Assembly (NCBI GenBank): GCA_905216145.1
Contig: CAJMST010000001.1
Span: forward strand, 226,552 to 290,551
Origin: an uncultured bacterium
Lineage (GTDB): Bacteria > Actinomycetota > Coriobacteriia > Coriobacteriales > Coriobacteriaceae
Direction of reading: 5' to 3'
DNA length: 64,000 nt
The position numbers were made by a program, and so were the translations under genes. Below, one piece after another: positions 1 through 7,706 of this stretch. The notes below the pieces were generated by a model. That model did no database searches and was not told the origin of the DNA. It saw nothing but the letters and a program-made list of their open reading frames with translations. Each line of letters starts with the position of its first letter. The first letter of the stretch is position 1.

Positions 1-927
1 GTGCTCGATGGCGTCGACGGCGCCTATGCCGCGCACATCTGGAGCGAGGTCGACGCCGGCACCGTGAGCTGCGAGCCCGGTCCGCGCATGGCAAACACCG
101 ACTGGTTCCGCATCGACGTCCGCGGCACCTCGTGCCACGGCGCCATGCCCCAGCGCGGCCACGACGCCGTTATGGTTGCCGCCGAGATCGTCAACGCCCT
201 GCAGACCATCGTCTCGCGCGAGATTAGCCCCTACGAACCCGCCGTCATCACCGTCGGCGAACTGCACGGCGGCACCGCGCGCAACGTTATCGCCGGCACG
301 GCGTACCTCGCCGGCACGGTTCGCACCTATGGCGACAAGACGCATGAGGAGATGCCCGAGCTTATGCGCCGCATCGTGGAGCACACCGCAGCAGCACTAG
401 GCGCCGAGGCCGAACTCACCGACTACACCATCGCCAACTACAAGGTCGAAAACGATGCCGCCTCGAGCGAGCGCTGCCGCCAAGCTGTGCTCAAGTGCCT
501 GGGTCCCGCGGGCGAGGGCCATTACCGCGGCACGCTTTCGGGCGAGGACTTCTCGGAGTACCTGCGTCGCGTGCCAGGTGTGCTCGCCTTTATCGGCGCG
601 CGCAATCCCCAGATCGGCGCCACCTATGCCCAGCACTCCTGCTTCTATAAGATCGACGAGAGCGTGCTCGCCAAGGGCTCCATCGTAGCCGCTCAGTATG
701 CCATCGACTTTTTGGCCGAGCCCACGCAAGAAGAGCTCGACGGCCCCACGATCGCCGCGGTTGCCGAGACCAATCCCGACCTGGCAGCCAAGCTACGCTC
801 TGCCAAGGCAACGGCCGCCGAGGCCCGCGACGCCATGCACGACGCCCGCACCGCCCGCCATGCCGCAATCAAGGGCATCCACGATGCCCGTGCCGCCGCT
901 CGCCACGAGGAGAAGCATGGCGAGTAG
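1..927 (+). CDS. M20-family amidohydrolase, 5'-truncated by the window edge
   Basis: Metal-dependent amidase/carboxypeptidase of the M20D type (hippurate, N-acyl-amino-acid or IAA-conjugate hydrolases). The first base is already inside the frame, so the N-terminal part of the catalytic domain lies upstream; family members are about 390 residues and only 308 are visible. Visible hallmarks are AAHIWS (metal-ligand His region, residues 11-16), the dimerisation-domain motif SCHGAMPQRGHDAV (about 44-57), GEDFSEYL (about 182-189) and a late AQHSCFY motif (about 211-217). After the catalytic fold there is an unusual extension of about 65 residues (about 243-308), rich in Ala, Arg and His and probably helical. 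The exact substrate cannot be read from the sequence. Confidence 0.85.
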   Translation: MLDGVDGAYAAHIWSEVDAGTVSCEPGPRMANTDWFRIDVRGTSCHGAMPQRGHDAVMVAAEIVNALQTIVSREISPYEPAVITVGELHGGTARNVIAGTAYLAGTVRTYGDKTHEEMPELMRRIVEHTAAALGAEAELTDYTIANYKVENDAASSERCRQAVLKCLGPAGEGHYRGTLSGEDFSEYLRRVPGVLAFIGARNPQIGATYAQHSCFYKIDESVLAKGSIVAAQYAIDFLAEPTQEELDGPTIAAVAETNPDLAAKLRSAKATAAEARDAMHDARTARHAAIKGIHDARAAARHEEKHGE

Positions 928-962
928 CCGTCACGCCCACCTATAACAACCTGGCCAGAGCA

Positions 963-1002
963 AAGCGGGGGCGAACGTTATCTCAACGTTCGTCCCCGCT
1001 TA
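963..1002. terminator. Bidirectional terminator hairpin between convergent genes
   Basis: A 17-bp inverted repeat (963-979 with 985-1001, one G-U type mismatch) around a 5-base loop. It sits 36 bp past the amidohydrolase stop and 32 bp past the stop of the convergent DUF2752 gene, so it can serve both. There is no long T-run, so termination strength is uncertain. Confidence 0.7.
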
Positions 1003-1033
1003 TGTGTCGACCGCTTTTCTGGCGCATCCTCCG

Positions 1034-1510
1034 TCACGACAGGTAAAAGCGAAGGATGGTGAGCCAGCGTGGGGTTTCGAGGTGAATGATATCGGTGGGA
1101 ACTCCGGCGGGAGCGTGACCACCAAAGAGCAGGCCCGCGTCTGCCGGGTTGATGAGGCGCACGATCCATACGGCGACGACCAGCACGCACAGAACAATAA
1201 CCGCGATGTCGATGCCGCGCTTTAGCTTGCTCGATGCCACCTCCTCGCGCACAAACGCGAGCACGAACGCAATCGGCACCACCCAAAACAGCGGATGATA
1301 GGCGAAGGCTGCCGCAAAATCGAGGCGCAGCGCCGCCAGCCAGGCCCTCGTCATGCCACATCCCGGACAGGGAATGCCCGTCATCAGGCGAAACACGCAG
1401 CCGATGTCGAGCAGGTAGAGTGCAAGCCAGGCGACAAAGAGCGCCCCGATGCAAGAAAGGGCGCGGCGAATGAGCTCCGCCGCGCCCTTATGTCCCTGGG
1501 AGCTGTTCAC
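1034..1510 (-). CDS. DUF2752-family membrane protein
   Basis: Small membrane protein of the DUF2752 family, recognised by the motif GIPCPGCGMTRAW followed by a YHPLFW segment. About four hydrophobic segments are visible. The function of the family is unknown. The start is taken as the GTG at 1510, which has an AAGAG-like ribosome site and lies 14 bp after the stop of the upstream zinc-ribbon gene; an ATG at 1570 would overlap that gene by 47 bp and has no ribosome site. The gene is probably co-transcribed with the zinc-ribbon protein, an association suggesting a shared membrane role. The CPGC pair could bind metal, but that is inference. Confidence 0.75.
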   Translation of the reverse strand: MNSSQGHKGAAELIRRALSCIGALFVAWLALYLLDIGCVFRLMTGIPCPGCGMTRAWLAALRLDFAAAFAYHPLFWVVPIAFVLAFVREEVASSKLKRGIDIAVIVLCVLVVAVWIVRLINPADAGLLFGGHAPAGVPTDIIHLETPRWLTILRFYLS

Positions 1511-1523
1511 GCCGCTCTTATCG

Positions 1524-2189
1524 TTAGGCACGCGCGCCAAGACGGGTGTTGTAAGCCGTTGCCATGGCATTGGTGTTCTTGATGATAATGTTCATGGCAA
1601 AGATGGGGCCAAGACCGCACAGCAGCGCGCCGACAATCTGCCACATAAGAACGGTGGTACCGTTCTCCTGGAACATCAGGCCATAGCGAGGAGCATTAGC
1701 CTGCAGGCGGTTACCGATCTTGTAGTACCAGTAGAGTCCGTAGAAGCCGCAGGTCACAAACGACAGCAGGATGAATGCCGCCAGACCCGGCGTGGAATCG
1801 CCGTCGTCCTGGCACATGACATTGATGTCGCGGGCGAGGCAATAGAGGAAGTAATACGAATAGATGCCGCAGGTCACGATGGAAAGCAGGAGCCAGCCGA
1901 TCACGCCACGGTCGGTCTTAATCGGAGCATAGCCCATCGGGGCAGGTGCGGGCTGCTGAGCATACTGCTGCTGGCCGGCGTACTGCTGCTGCCCGGTGTA
2001 CTGCTGCTGAGGCTGGGGCTGAACTGCCTGAACCGGAGCGGGCTGAATCTGCGCGGGCTGCGGAGCAGTCTGGGGCTGAGGTGCAGGCTGCGGAGCAGGA
2101 GCAGCGGAAGCGGCACCGACGGCAGAACCGCAGACGGGGCAGAATTTGGCATCATCCGAAATGGGAGAACCACAAGTGGGACAGAACAT
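1524..2189 (-). CDS. Zinc-ribbon DUF4234-like membrane protein
   Basis: The N-terminus is a classic zinc ribbon (CPTCG at residues 3-7, CPVCG at 17-21). A Pro/Gln/Ala-rich linker (about 25-85) with tyrosine-glutamine repeats follows, then three or four hydrophobic helices (about 98-215) with the repeated signature SIVTCGIYSYYF / SFVTCGFYGLYWYY typical of DUF4234. The predicted architecture is a soluble zinc ribbon tethered by a disordered arm to a membrane bundle; function is unknown. The start is supported by AAGGAGAA nine bases upstream. A palindrome (2265-2276) lies about 75 bp upstream of the start. Confidence 0.8.
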   Translation of the reverse strand: MFCPTCGSPISDDAKFCPVCGSAVGAASAAPAPQPAPQPQTAPQPAQIQPAPVQAVQPQPQQQYTGQQQYAGQQQYAQQPAPAPMGYAPIKTDRGVIGWLLLSIVTCGIYSYYFLYCLARDINVMCQDDGDSTPGLAAFILLSFVTCGFYGLYWYYKIGNRLQANAPRYGLMFQENGTTVLMWQIVGALLCGLGPIFAMNIIIKNTNAMATAYNTRLGARA

Positions 2190-2264
2190 AAGCTTCTCCT
2201 TTTCCTAAGGCGTTGCACGCCTTCAAACCTTACACGACTATGTTCTCAACAATAGCCGCGACGT

Positions 2265-2276
2265 TGTTGCGCAACA
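2265..2276. promoter_or_regulatory. Perfect 12-bp palindrome TGTTGCGCAACA upstream of the DUF4234 gene
   Basis: TGTTGCGCAACA is its own reverse complement. With the adjacent CATTG it recurs identically at 18502-18516, also upstream of a minus-strand gene for an envelope protein. It overlaps a plausible -35 (TGTTGC, 16-bp spacer, TATTGT on the minus strand), so an operator role is plausible but not shown. Confidence 0.4.
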
Positions 2277-2340
2277 TTGACCAATTTCCGAGAATTTTTG
2301 CTGCAACCGTTTTCCCAGGCATTTTCTTGCTTCCGCAGTA

Positions 2341-2376
2341 GAAAAAGGCGCCCCGGGCTCAGTTGCCCAGGGCGCC
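2341..2376 (-). terminator. Rho-independent terminator of the DUF4013 gene
   Basis: A 12-bp GC-rich stem (2347-2358 with 2365-2376, one mismatch) is followed on the minus strand by TTTTTC. It begins 9 bp after the stop of the zinc-ribbon DUF4013 gene. Confidence 0.85.
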
Positions 2377-2384
2377 TCGACCGA

Positions 2385-3707
2385 CTATTCGGTTTGATTG
2401 TTTTCGGCAGCAGGATTATCGCCCGGCTCATCCGCCGGCGTGGCAACGGCATTCCAATCGGGTTCCGCAGGCGTCGCCTCGGGCGCGGGTGCCGGGGCAG
2501 GTGCCGGAGCAGGTGCAGGCGCGGGTGCCGGGGCAGGGGCAGGCGCAGGGGCAGCACCAGTGGCGGCCGTGGGATTGAACCCCGCAGGAGCAGGCTTCTT
2601 CTCACCCGGGAGCACAAACGTCAGGACATCGTCGGCATCCTCATCGGCCCACTCGCTGGCATGACGTGCCGCCCAATAGCCAACGGCGCGATACTTGAGC
2701 ATCTTGCCAAACACAGTCAGGAACACCGTGACAAAGGCAATGATCATCAAGAACAGAATGAGCGTGATGCCGCCGCCCTCGATGATTGCCTCAAGACCCG
2801 TGGGGCGATAGTAATAGCTATACATACCAAACGTAGCAATGGCGCCGAAGATGGCGGTGAAGATCCACGTGATGATGTGCGACACGATGCCCGTCAAAAA
2901 CTCGGGGAGAATCGATGCGCAGAACAACTTGCCCAGGTTGGCCTTATAGGACTTCCAAACCTTCTCAAGCGAGAACGCGCTCTCCACGCGCCCGACGACG
3001 GCAAAGTGCATCACGGCAGCATCACCAAACATCTTAAAGAAGATGCCCAGTACCACCGACACGATCATGGCAAAGACGAGCAGGCCCATCGAGCCGAAGA
3101 GTGCGGCCTCGAGACCGCTCGAACCGGAGTAATAGTACGAGCCGACGGCACCGATCACGACGCTCTCGATAGCCGAGAAGATCACGCCGATCACTGGGAT
3201 AATGGCAACGAACTCGAGCACACCGGTAATGACGGACGAGAAGATACCCAGGCCAAACGAGGTCGAGCGCAGCAGCGGACGCTCCATGCCGTTATCATCC
3301 TTGAGCGACAGGTCACGACCCCACTCGATAGCAAAGCCCGCGCCGCACACGCTTGCCACGTACGCGAGCAAAAAGCCAATGGCCGCCGCGATGCCACCGA
3401 TAACGGGGATAAACAGCACCAGCACCGAGACAACACAGATCAGCGCCGGCAAAAAGGCGATCTGGCATACGCGAACCAAGGCACCGGGAACCTTGAGCAT
3501 GTCGTTGAAGGCCTGAGCCATGCAACCCTTGGGCACGTTCATAGCCGGCTGGGGCGCAACGAACGGCTGCGGTTGGGGTTGCGGCTGGGGCTGGCCCTGC
3601 GGGACGGAACCGGCAGAGGCATGGGGGACCTCGGTATTAGGAGCACCGCACACGCCGCAGAACTTGTCGTTATCGCCCATGGGGGCGCCACACTGCGAAC
3701 AAAACAT
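2385..3707 (-). CDS. Zinc-ribbon DUF4013-like multi-pass membrane protein
   Basis: 440 residues. An N-terminal zinc ribbon (CSQCG, CGVCG) is followed by a Gln/Pro linker, a long membrane region with about six to seven hydrophobic segments (about 60-340) containing the DUF4013-like stretch FGDAAVMHFAVVGRVESAF, and a C-terminal disordered tail with an uninterrupted Ala-Pro repeat. The start is the ATG at 3707, preceded by AAGGGATG at good spacing; upstream in-frame ATGs lack a ribosome site. It shares the zinc-ribbon-plus-linker-plus-membrane plan with the 1524-2189 gene, so the two may be functional relatives. Role unknown. Confidence 0.75.
   Translation of the reverse strand: MFCSQCGAPMGDNDKFCGVCGAPNTEVPHASAGSVPQGQPQPQPQPQPFVAPQPAMNVPKGCMAQAFNDMLKVPGALVRVCQIAFLPALICVVSVLVLFIPVIGGIAAAIGFLLAYVASVCGAGFAIEWGRDLSLKDDNGMERPLLRSTSFGLGIFSSVITGVLEFVAIIPVIGVIFSAIESVVIGAVGSYYYSGSSGLEAALFGSMGLLVFAMIVSVVLGIFFKMFGDAAVMHFAVVGRVESAFSLEKVWKSYKANLGKLFCASILPEFLTGIVSHIITWIFTAIFGAIATFGMYSYYYRPTGLEAIIEGGGITLILFLMIIAFVTVFLTVFGKMLKYRAVGYWAARHASEWADEDADDVLTFVLPGEKKPAPAGFNPTAATGAAPAPAPAPAPAPAPAPAPAPAPAPEATPAEPDWNAVATPADEPGDNPAAENNQTE
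2481..2554 (-). repeat. Low-complexity Ala-Pro coding repeat
   Basis: An array of GGT/GCC/GGG-type hexamers encoding alternating Ala-Pro in the C-terminal tail of the DUF4013 protein. It could expand or contract by slippage. Confidence 0.7.
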
Positions 3708-3857
3708 CGAAATCATCCCTTCGTATCTAGAGCGAATCACCTGGATCGCAAACGATGTCTTTGGCAACATTATCGCCCAATGTGGGGACAAATACCCCAA
3801 GATGACCGATTTGCAACGTAGGCGGCTTTATTAAATGATTCGAAGAGTATATCCGCG

Positions 3858-4880
3858 CTAGTTCGTGCCGCGGAAGCCCTTGCCCACAATCTCGGAGCTG
3901 TCAACGATCGTGATAAACGCATTCGGATCGATATCGCGGGTATAGCGGCGCAGTTGTACTGCCTCGCGACGGCTCAGCACGCTCATAATCACCGTGACGC
4001 ACCTGCCCGAGAAGGCGCCGTAACCACGGCTGATTGTTGCTGTGCGGTTGAGATGCTTGACGATAAACTCCTCGACTTTGCGCGGTTCGGCGCAAATAAT
4101 CGTACAGACCTTACGAAGGTGAATGCTCTCGATGGCCTTATCGACCACGAGCGTCTTGGCAAACAGGCCAAGTACGCAGTACAGGCCGACGCGCGGGCCA
4201 TACAGGAAAGCCGCGACGGTCACGATGCCGATATCGACCAGCAGCAAGGCGCGTCCGATCTCGAGCGTCGTACGACGCTTGAGGATCATGGCAAGGATGT
4301 CGGTGCCGCCCGTCGAGGCGCCAATGTCAAAGACAATGGCACTGCCCAGTGCCGGCAAGATGACGGCAAAACACAGGTCGAGCCACATATCGCCCGTCAT
4401 CGAAACATCCGTCGGGATGAAGAGCTCAAACAGCGAGACGTAGGCCGAAAGCGCAAACGAGGCAAAGACGCTCCAAAGGATTGCCTTGCGCTCCAAAAAG
4501 ATAAAGCCCAGGATGACCAGGACCGCGTTGATAATCCACATAAAGACGCCGACGGGCAGAGTCGGGAACAGCGTGGAAAGAATGACCGACACACCCGAGG
4601 TGCCGCCGAAGGCAAAGTGATTGGGCGTTTTGAAAGCCACGATGGCAAAGGCCGTGAGGATCAGCCCCAAATTGAGCTCGGCAAAAAAGCGCGGAAAGCC
4701 TGGCTCCTGGCTGCGCTTGCGGCCGGCGCGCTCGCCACGTTCGATATCCTCGCGACCGACAACGCGCTCCATCGGCACCACCGGAGGACGATGCACCTCC
4801 TCGGCGGCACGCGACGCCGCCTCTGCCGCAGCGGCCTCAATCGCCCATGCCTTGCTTTCGGTCTCGTGTTCGTCGGCCAT
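3858..4880 (-). CDS. YitT-family membrane protein
   Basis: YitT/DUF161 plus C-terminal DUF2179 architecture. The hydrophobic part (about residues 70-250) contains FGGTSGVSVIL and the conserved DIGASTGGTDI segment, followed by a soluble domain (about 260-335) with ISRGYGAFSGR and VTVIMSVLSRREAVQLRRYTRD typical of DUF2179. It has an N-terminal charged, Ala/Glu-rich extension of about 65 residues that most family members lack. The start has GAGGGGTT eight bases upstream. The molecular function of YitT proteins is unknown; a transport or small-molecule binding role is often assumed. Confidence 0.85.
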   Translation of the reverse strand: MADEHETESKAWAIEAAAAEAASRAAEEVHRPPVVPMERVVGREDIERGERAGRKRSQEPGFPRFFAELNLGLILTAFAIVAFKTPNHFAFGGTSGVSVILSTLFPTLPVGVFMWIINAVLVILGFIFLERKAILWSVFASFALSAYVSLFELFIPTDVSMTGDMWLDLCFAVILPALGSAIVFDIGASTGGTDILAMILKRRTTLEIGRALLLVDIGIVTVAAFLYGPRVGLYCVLGLFAKTLVVDKAIESIHLRKVCTIICAEPRKVEEFIVKHLNRTATISRGYGAFSGRCVTVIMSVLSRREAVQLRRYTRDIDPNAFITIVDSSEIVGKGFRGTN

Positions 4881-4995
4881 TACGGCAACCCCTCGTTAAC
4901 AATTTGGAAACAATGCGCCCATTAGGGTAACGCGGAACGCGAAGATTGCAACCCTTAGTTAGACGAGCGGTATGACTAGATCGAGGCTATATAGA

Positions 4996-5035
4996 AAACG
5001 GTCGACTGCGCTTTTGCTTGCGCTGTCGACCGTTT
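4996..5035 (-). terminator. Terminator downstream of the Asp23 gene
   Basis: An 11-bp stem AAACGGTCGAC / GTCGACCGTTT (4996-5006, 5025-5035), followed on the minus strand by TTTTCTATAT. Confidence 0.75.
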
Positions 5036-5052
5036 GGCGTTTTCGCAGGTAA

Positions 5053-5089
5053 AACCTGCCAAAATAAACCTATCCCTTATTGGTAGGTT
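5053..5089 (-). repeat. Dispersed hairpin repeat (AACCTGCC stem) at the Asp23 stop
   Basis: An imperfect inverted repeat AACCTGCCAA...TTGGTAGGTT whose loop carries AAGGGATAGG on the minus strand. It touches the stop codon of the Asp23 gene (5088-5090) and is related to the copies at 9910, 45768 and 47002. Confidence 0.7.
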
Positions 5090-5609
5090 ACTCGTGCTGG
5101 CTGGTGCGGTGCTCGTACTCCTCGGGGGTGATGACATCCTCGATGCGCAGATTGACGCCTGCCACCTCAAGGCCGGTCATCGCGGCCAGACGCTCGGTGA
5201 CGCGCGCCTTAACGTCGTCAAAGATCGCAGGCGCATAGGCACCGTACTCGATGATGACCGAGATGTTGACGACCACGCGGTTGTCGTCGGTGACCTCGAC
5301 CGTCACGCCCTTGGTCAGGTTCTCGGCACCAAACTGCTCCTGCACAAAGTGCATAAGGTTACCCTTCATGCCCAGAACATGCGGCACCTCGCGGGTGGCC
5401 ATGGCGACGATCTTCTCGATCACGCCGTTGGAATAGGTCAGCGAGTCCTCGGACTCGTCCGCCTCCTCGTCGTCCTCGTCCGCCTCGTCTTCGGATTCGG
5501 CCTCGACGAGCGTCTCGTCCTCGAGCGTTACGTCCTCCGCCTCGGCGGCGACGGCCTCGTTCGCTTCGAGCTCAGTATCGGCCACATCGACCTTCGTGTT
5601 AAAAGCCAT
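5088..5609 (-). CDS. Asp23/Gls24-family envelope stress protein
   Basis: The C-terminal domain (about residues 55-170) matches Asp23/Gls24: YSNGVIEKIVAMATREVPHV and the V-rich strand VTVEVTDDNRVVVNISVII. The N-terminal 55 residues are an extremely acidic, probably disordered extension (runs of E, D and A) not seen in the short staphylococcal type. In Staphylococcus, Asp23 is held at the membrane by AmaP and lack of it triggers cell-wall stress; the DUF2273 and AmaP-like genes immediately upstream make that role likely here. The three genes probably form one operon running 6569 to 5088. Confidence 0.88.
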   Translation of the reverse strand: MAFNTKVDVADTELEANEAVAAEAEDVTLEDETLVEAESEDEADEDDEEADESEDSLTYSNGVIEKIVAMATREVPHVLGMKGNLMHFVQEQFGAENLTKGVTVEVTDDNRVVVNISVIIEYGAYAPAIFDDVKARVTERLAAMTGLEVAGVNLRIEDVITPEEYEHRTSQHE

Positions 5610-5653
5610 GGTTCCTCCTTATGCCTGCCGCGGATGCGACAGTCGAATACGTA

Positions 5654-6031
5654 TTAGCGGCCGCTAAACAGACGGCCGAAGAAGTTGACGATACCGTTCT
5701 CGCCGTCGCGAATCTGGCCGATCACGGCGCCGATCAGCACAAAGAATGCGATGACGAGCGTGTCCCACAGGCCCAACGTAAGTACCAGCACGGCGAGGAT
5801 AAAGCCTGCCACGGCGCCGAGCGTAGTGTTGGGGTGGCGCACGGCGTAGCTCCAGATAGCAGCGCCCGTACCTTTGATGAGACCCATGGCCTCGTCAAAG
5901 TCGTTGGCGGCGCTGTCGTGCTGCTCGCCGGCCTCGGGCTTGGTGTCGGCGGACTCGCCTGCCGGCGTAGCGTTCTGGTCAATCGTCAGGCGCGGCGTGC
6001 GGGCGGTCTTGTCTTGGTTGGTATCACTCAC
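5654..6031 (-). CDS. DUF2273-family small membrane protein
   Basis: 125 residues. After a hydrophilic N-terminus (about 1-55) come two hydrophobic helices (about 72-110) and the family ending IGQIRDGENGIVNFFGRLF. The start is the GTG at 6031, with a GGAGG six bases upstream; this start overlaps the AmaP stop by 8 bp, indicating translational coupling. DUF2273 proteins are usual partners of Asp23/AmaP and probably form part of the membrane anchor. Confidence 0.8.
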   Translation of the reverse strand: MSDTNQDKTARTPRLTIDQNATPAGESADTKPEAGEQHDSAANDFDEAMGLIKGTGAAIWSYAVRHPNTTLGAVAGFILAVLVLTLGLWDTLVIAFFVLIGAVIGQIRDGENGIVNFFGRLFSGR

Positions 6032-6569
6032 CGGAAACCTCCACGGTCTGGACGGTAGTCTTGGACGGCAAAAAACGGACGCGCGCGGTCGTGCCCGGCG
6101 TGCCGAGCATGGTGTCGCAGGCCTTCTCGATGCGTTGCTGCATCGAGGTGGCAAGAGCGGCAACGTCCTTATCATCGAGCGCGATGGCCTCGACCTTAAA
6201 ACGAACGCGCGATTCGTCGGAACCCTGAACGCGCGCCTCGATACGCTCAACCATCACGCGATCATCGCACTCCGCCGCGGCACGGGCGCACGAGGAAAGC
6301 GCTGCGAGCGTGACCTCGATATTGCGCTCCCCCGCCGGATGCACGCAGGACGGCTCGCGACGCGCGAACATCAGGCGGAAAAACCCGATAAGCACGCCAA
6401 GTGCCACAATGGCGACGCACACCGTAACGATGACGCGAGGCATGGTGTCACGCAACAGCAGCATAAAGCGATACGTATACGGTCCCCAGAACTGGCAGAC
6501 AAGCGTACCCAGCGCCACGATGGCGGCGGCAAGATACACGATCGCTAGGGCTCGTTTGAGTACGCGCAC
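6024..6569 (-). CDS. AmaP-like Asp23 membrane-anchor protein
   Basis: Two N-terminal transmembrane helices (about residues 6-28 and 46-68) are followed by a soluble alpha/beta domain containing a valine- and arginine-rich region, as in the alkaline-shock membrane anchor AmaP. The start is the GTG at 6569, with GAAGGGAG seven bases upstream; a longer reading from 6698 has no ribosome site and includes terminator sequence. The order AmaP, DUF2273, Asp23 with overlaps matches the known stress cluster of Gram-positives. Confidence 0.75.
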   Translation of the reverse strand: MRVLKRALAIVYLAAAIVALGTLVCQFWGPYTYRFMLLLRDTMPRVIVTVCVAIVALGVLIGFFRLMFARREPSCVHPAGERNIEVTLAALSSCARAAAECDDRVMVERIEARVQGSDESRVRFKVEAIALDDKDVAALATSMQQRIEKACDTMLGTPGTTARVRFLPSKTTVQTVEVSGE

Positions 6570-6627
6570 GCGCGCTCCCTTCAGGTTTCGGTCCACAGAA
6601 TGCAAAACGGTTCGCATCATTATAAAA

Positions 6628-6665
6628 GAGCCGGGTCCGGTGCTGTACGCACGCGGATCCGGCTC
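6628..6665 (-). terminator. Terminator of yebC
   Basis: A 12- to 13-bp stem GAGCCGGGTCCG / CGGATCCGGCTC with one mismatch, followed on the minus strand by TTTTATAATG, about 70 bp past the yebC stop. Confidence 0.8.
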
Positions 6666-6734
6666 ATCTATTCCACGAGGCTTGCATGCTCGTTTCATTA
6701 TGCCCAGATATGCACGGCTTAACCCGTGCAGGCG

Positions 6735-7541
6735 CTACTCCTCCTCGAGGGCAGCGATGACCTCGTCGGTCATGTCCATGGTGCTGTAGACGTCCTGGAC
6801 GTCGTCGAGCTCCTCGAGACGGTCGATGAGGCGCTGAACCTTCTTGGCGTCGGTACCGGAGACCTCCGTCGGGGTGGTCGGAACCATGGTGGTCTCGGAG
6901 CCCTTGACCTGGATGCCCTGCTCCTCGAGTGCCTTGGAAACAGCCATGACGTCGTTGGCAGCGGTCCAGACAATCCACTCCTCGCCGGCGTCCTCGTAGT
7001 CCTCGCCACCGGCCTCGGCGATCGCCATCATAAACTCATCCTCGTCACCGGCAGCACCGTTGGCGATCATGGTCTCCTTCTTGGCGTTCTCGTCCAGGAC
7101 CTCCTTGGCGACGACGATCTGGCCCTTACGCTCAAACTGGAAGGCGACGGAGCCGGAGGTGCCCAGGTTGCCGCCAGCGTGGGAGAAGGCGGAACGGACA
7201 TCGGCGGCAGTGCGGTTGCGGTTATCGGTCAGGCAGTCGACGTAGACGGCGACACCGGCGGGACCATAGCCCTCGTACACGATGTTCTCGTAGACAGCGG
7301 CGTCGGCACCCGAACCAAAGGCCTTGTCGATAGCGGACTTAATCTTGTCCTTAGGCATGGACTGAGCCTTGGCCTTGGCAACAGCAGCAGCGAGGCTGGC
7401 GTTGTTCTCAGGCAGCGGGTCGCCGCCGAGACGGGCAGCAACGGTGATGTTGCGGCTCAGCTTGGAGAAGAGGGCGGAACGCTTGGCGTCCTGCGCGCCC
7501 TTACGATGCTTGGTTGTGGCCCACTTAGAGTGTCCGGACAT
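6735..7541 (-). CDS. yebC: YebC/PmpR-type protein (TACO1 family)
   Basis: Begins with the family hallmark MSGHSKWATTKHRKGAQD and continues with AVAKAKAQSMPKDKI and IVYEGYGPAGVAVYVDCLTD, all diagnostic for YebC. At 268 residues it is slightly longer than usual (about 240-250), the excess lying in acidic insertions around residues 155-195 and at the C-terminus. YebC proteins act on the ribosome to help translate proline-rich stretches in some bacteria and were earlier described as transcription regulators. The start has GGAGAC six bases upstream. The gene is monocistronic with its own terminator. Confidence 0.95.
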   Translation of the reverse strand: MSGHSKWATTKHRKGAQDAKRSALFSKLSRNITVAARLGGDPLPENNASLAAAVAKAKAQSMPKDKIKSAIDKAFGSGADAAVYENIVYEGYGPAGVAVYVDCLTDNRNRTAADVRSAFSHAGGNLGTSGSVAFQFERKGQIVVAKEVLDENAKKETMIANGAAGDEDEFMMAIAEAGGEDYEDAGEEWIVWTAANDVMAVSKALEEQGIQVKGSETTMVPTTPTEVSGTDAKKVQRLIDRLEELDDVQDVYSTMDMTDEVIAALEEE

Positions 7542-7672
7542 ACGTGTCTCCTATCGGTTTCGACCTAAAGCCCAGCGCAGATGCTCGGGCAATATAAACA
7601 AACGTCGTTATGATATACCTACTGGCCTGCGAGATAAACCCCAAAATGAAGGCGACGTGATGATGCAGCCCC

Positions 7673-7705
7673 TTGGTGCAAAGTAGCCTGTCCCCTTTGC
7701 ACCAA
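7673..7705. repeat. Dispersed hairpin repeat (TTGGTGC stem)
   Basis: A perfect 11-bp inverted repeat TTGGTGCAAAG / CTTTGCACCAA around an 11-base loop; the minus strand carries AAAGGGGACAGGC. It ends one base before the stop codon of the 7707-9890 gene. Confidence 0.8.
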
Positions 7706-7706
7706 A

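Noticed and set aside
2481..2554. CRISPR-like array
   Set aside because: The repeats have no unique spacers and encode Ala-Pro in a good reading frame.
2277..3821. A 514-codon plus-strand frame over the DUF4013 gene
   Set aside because: Arg/His-rich and unlike any protein; the opposite strand carries zinc-ribbon and membrane motifs.
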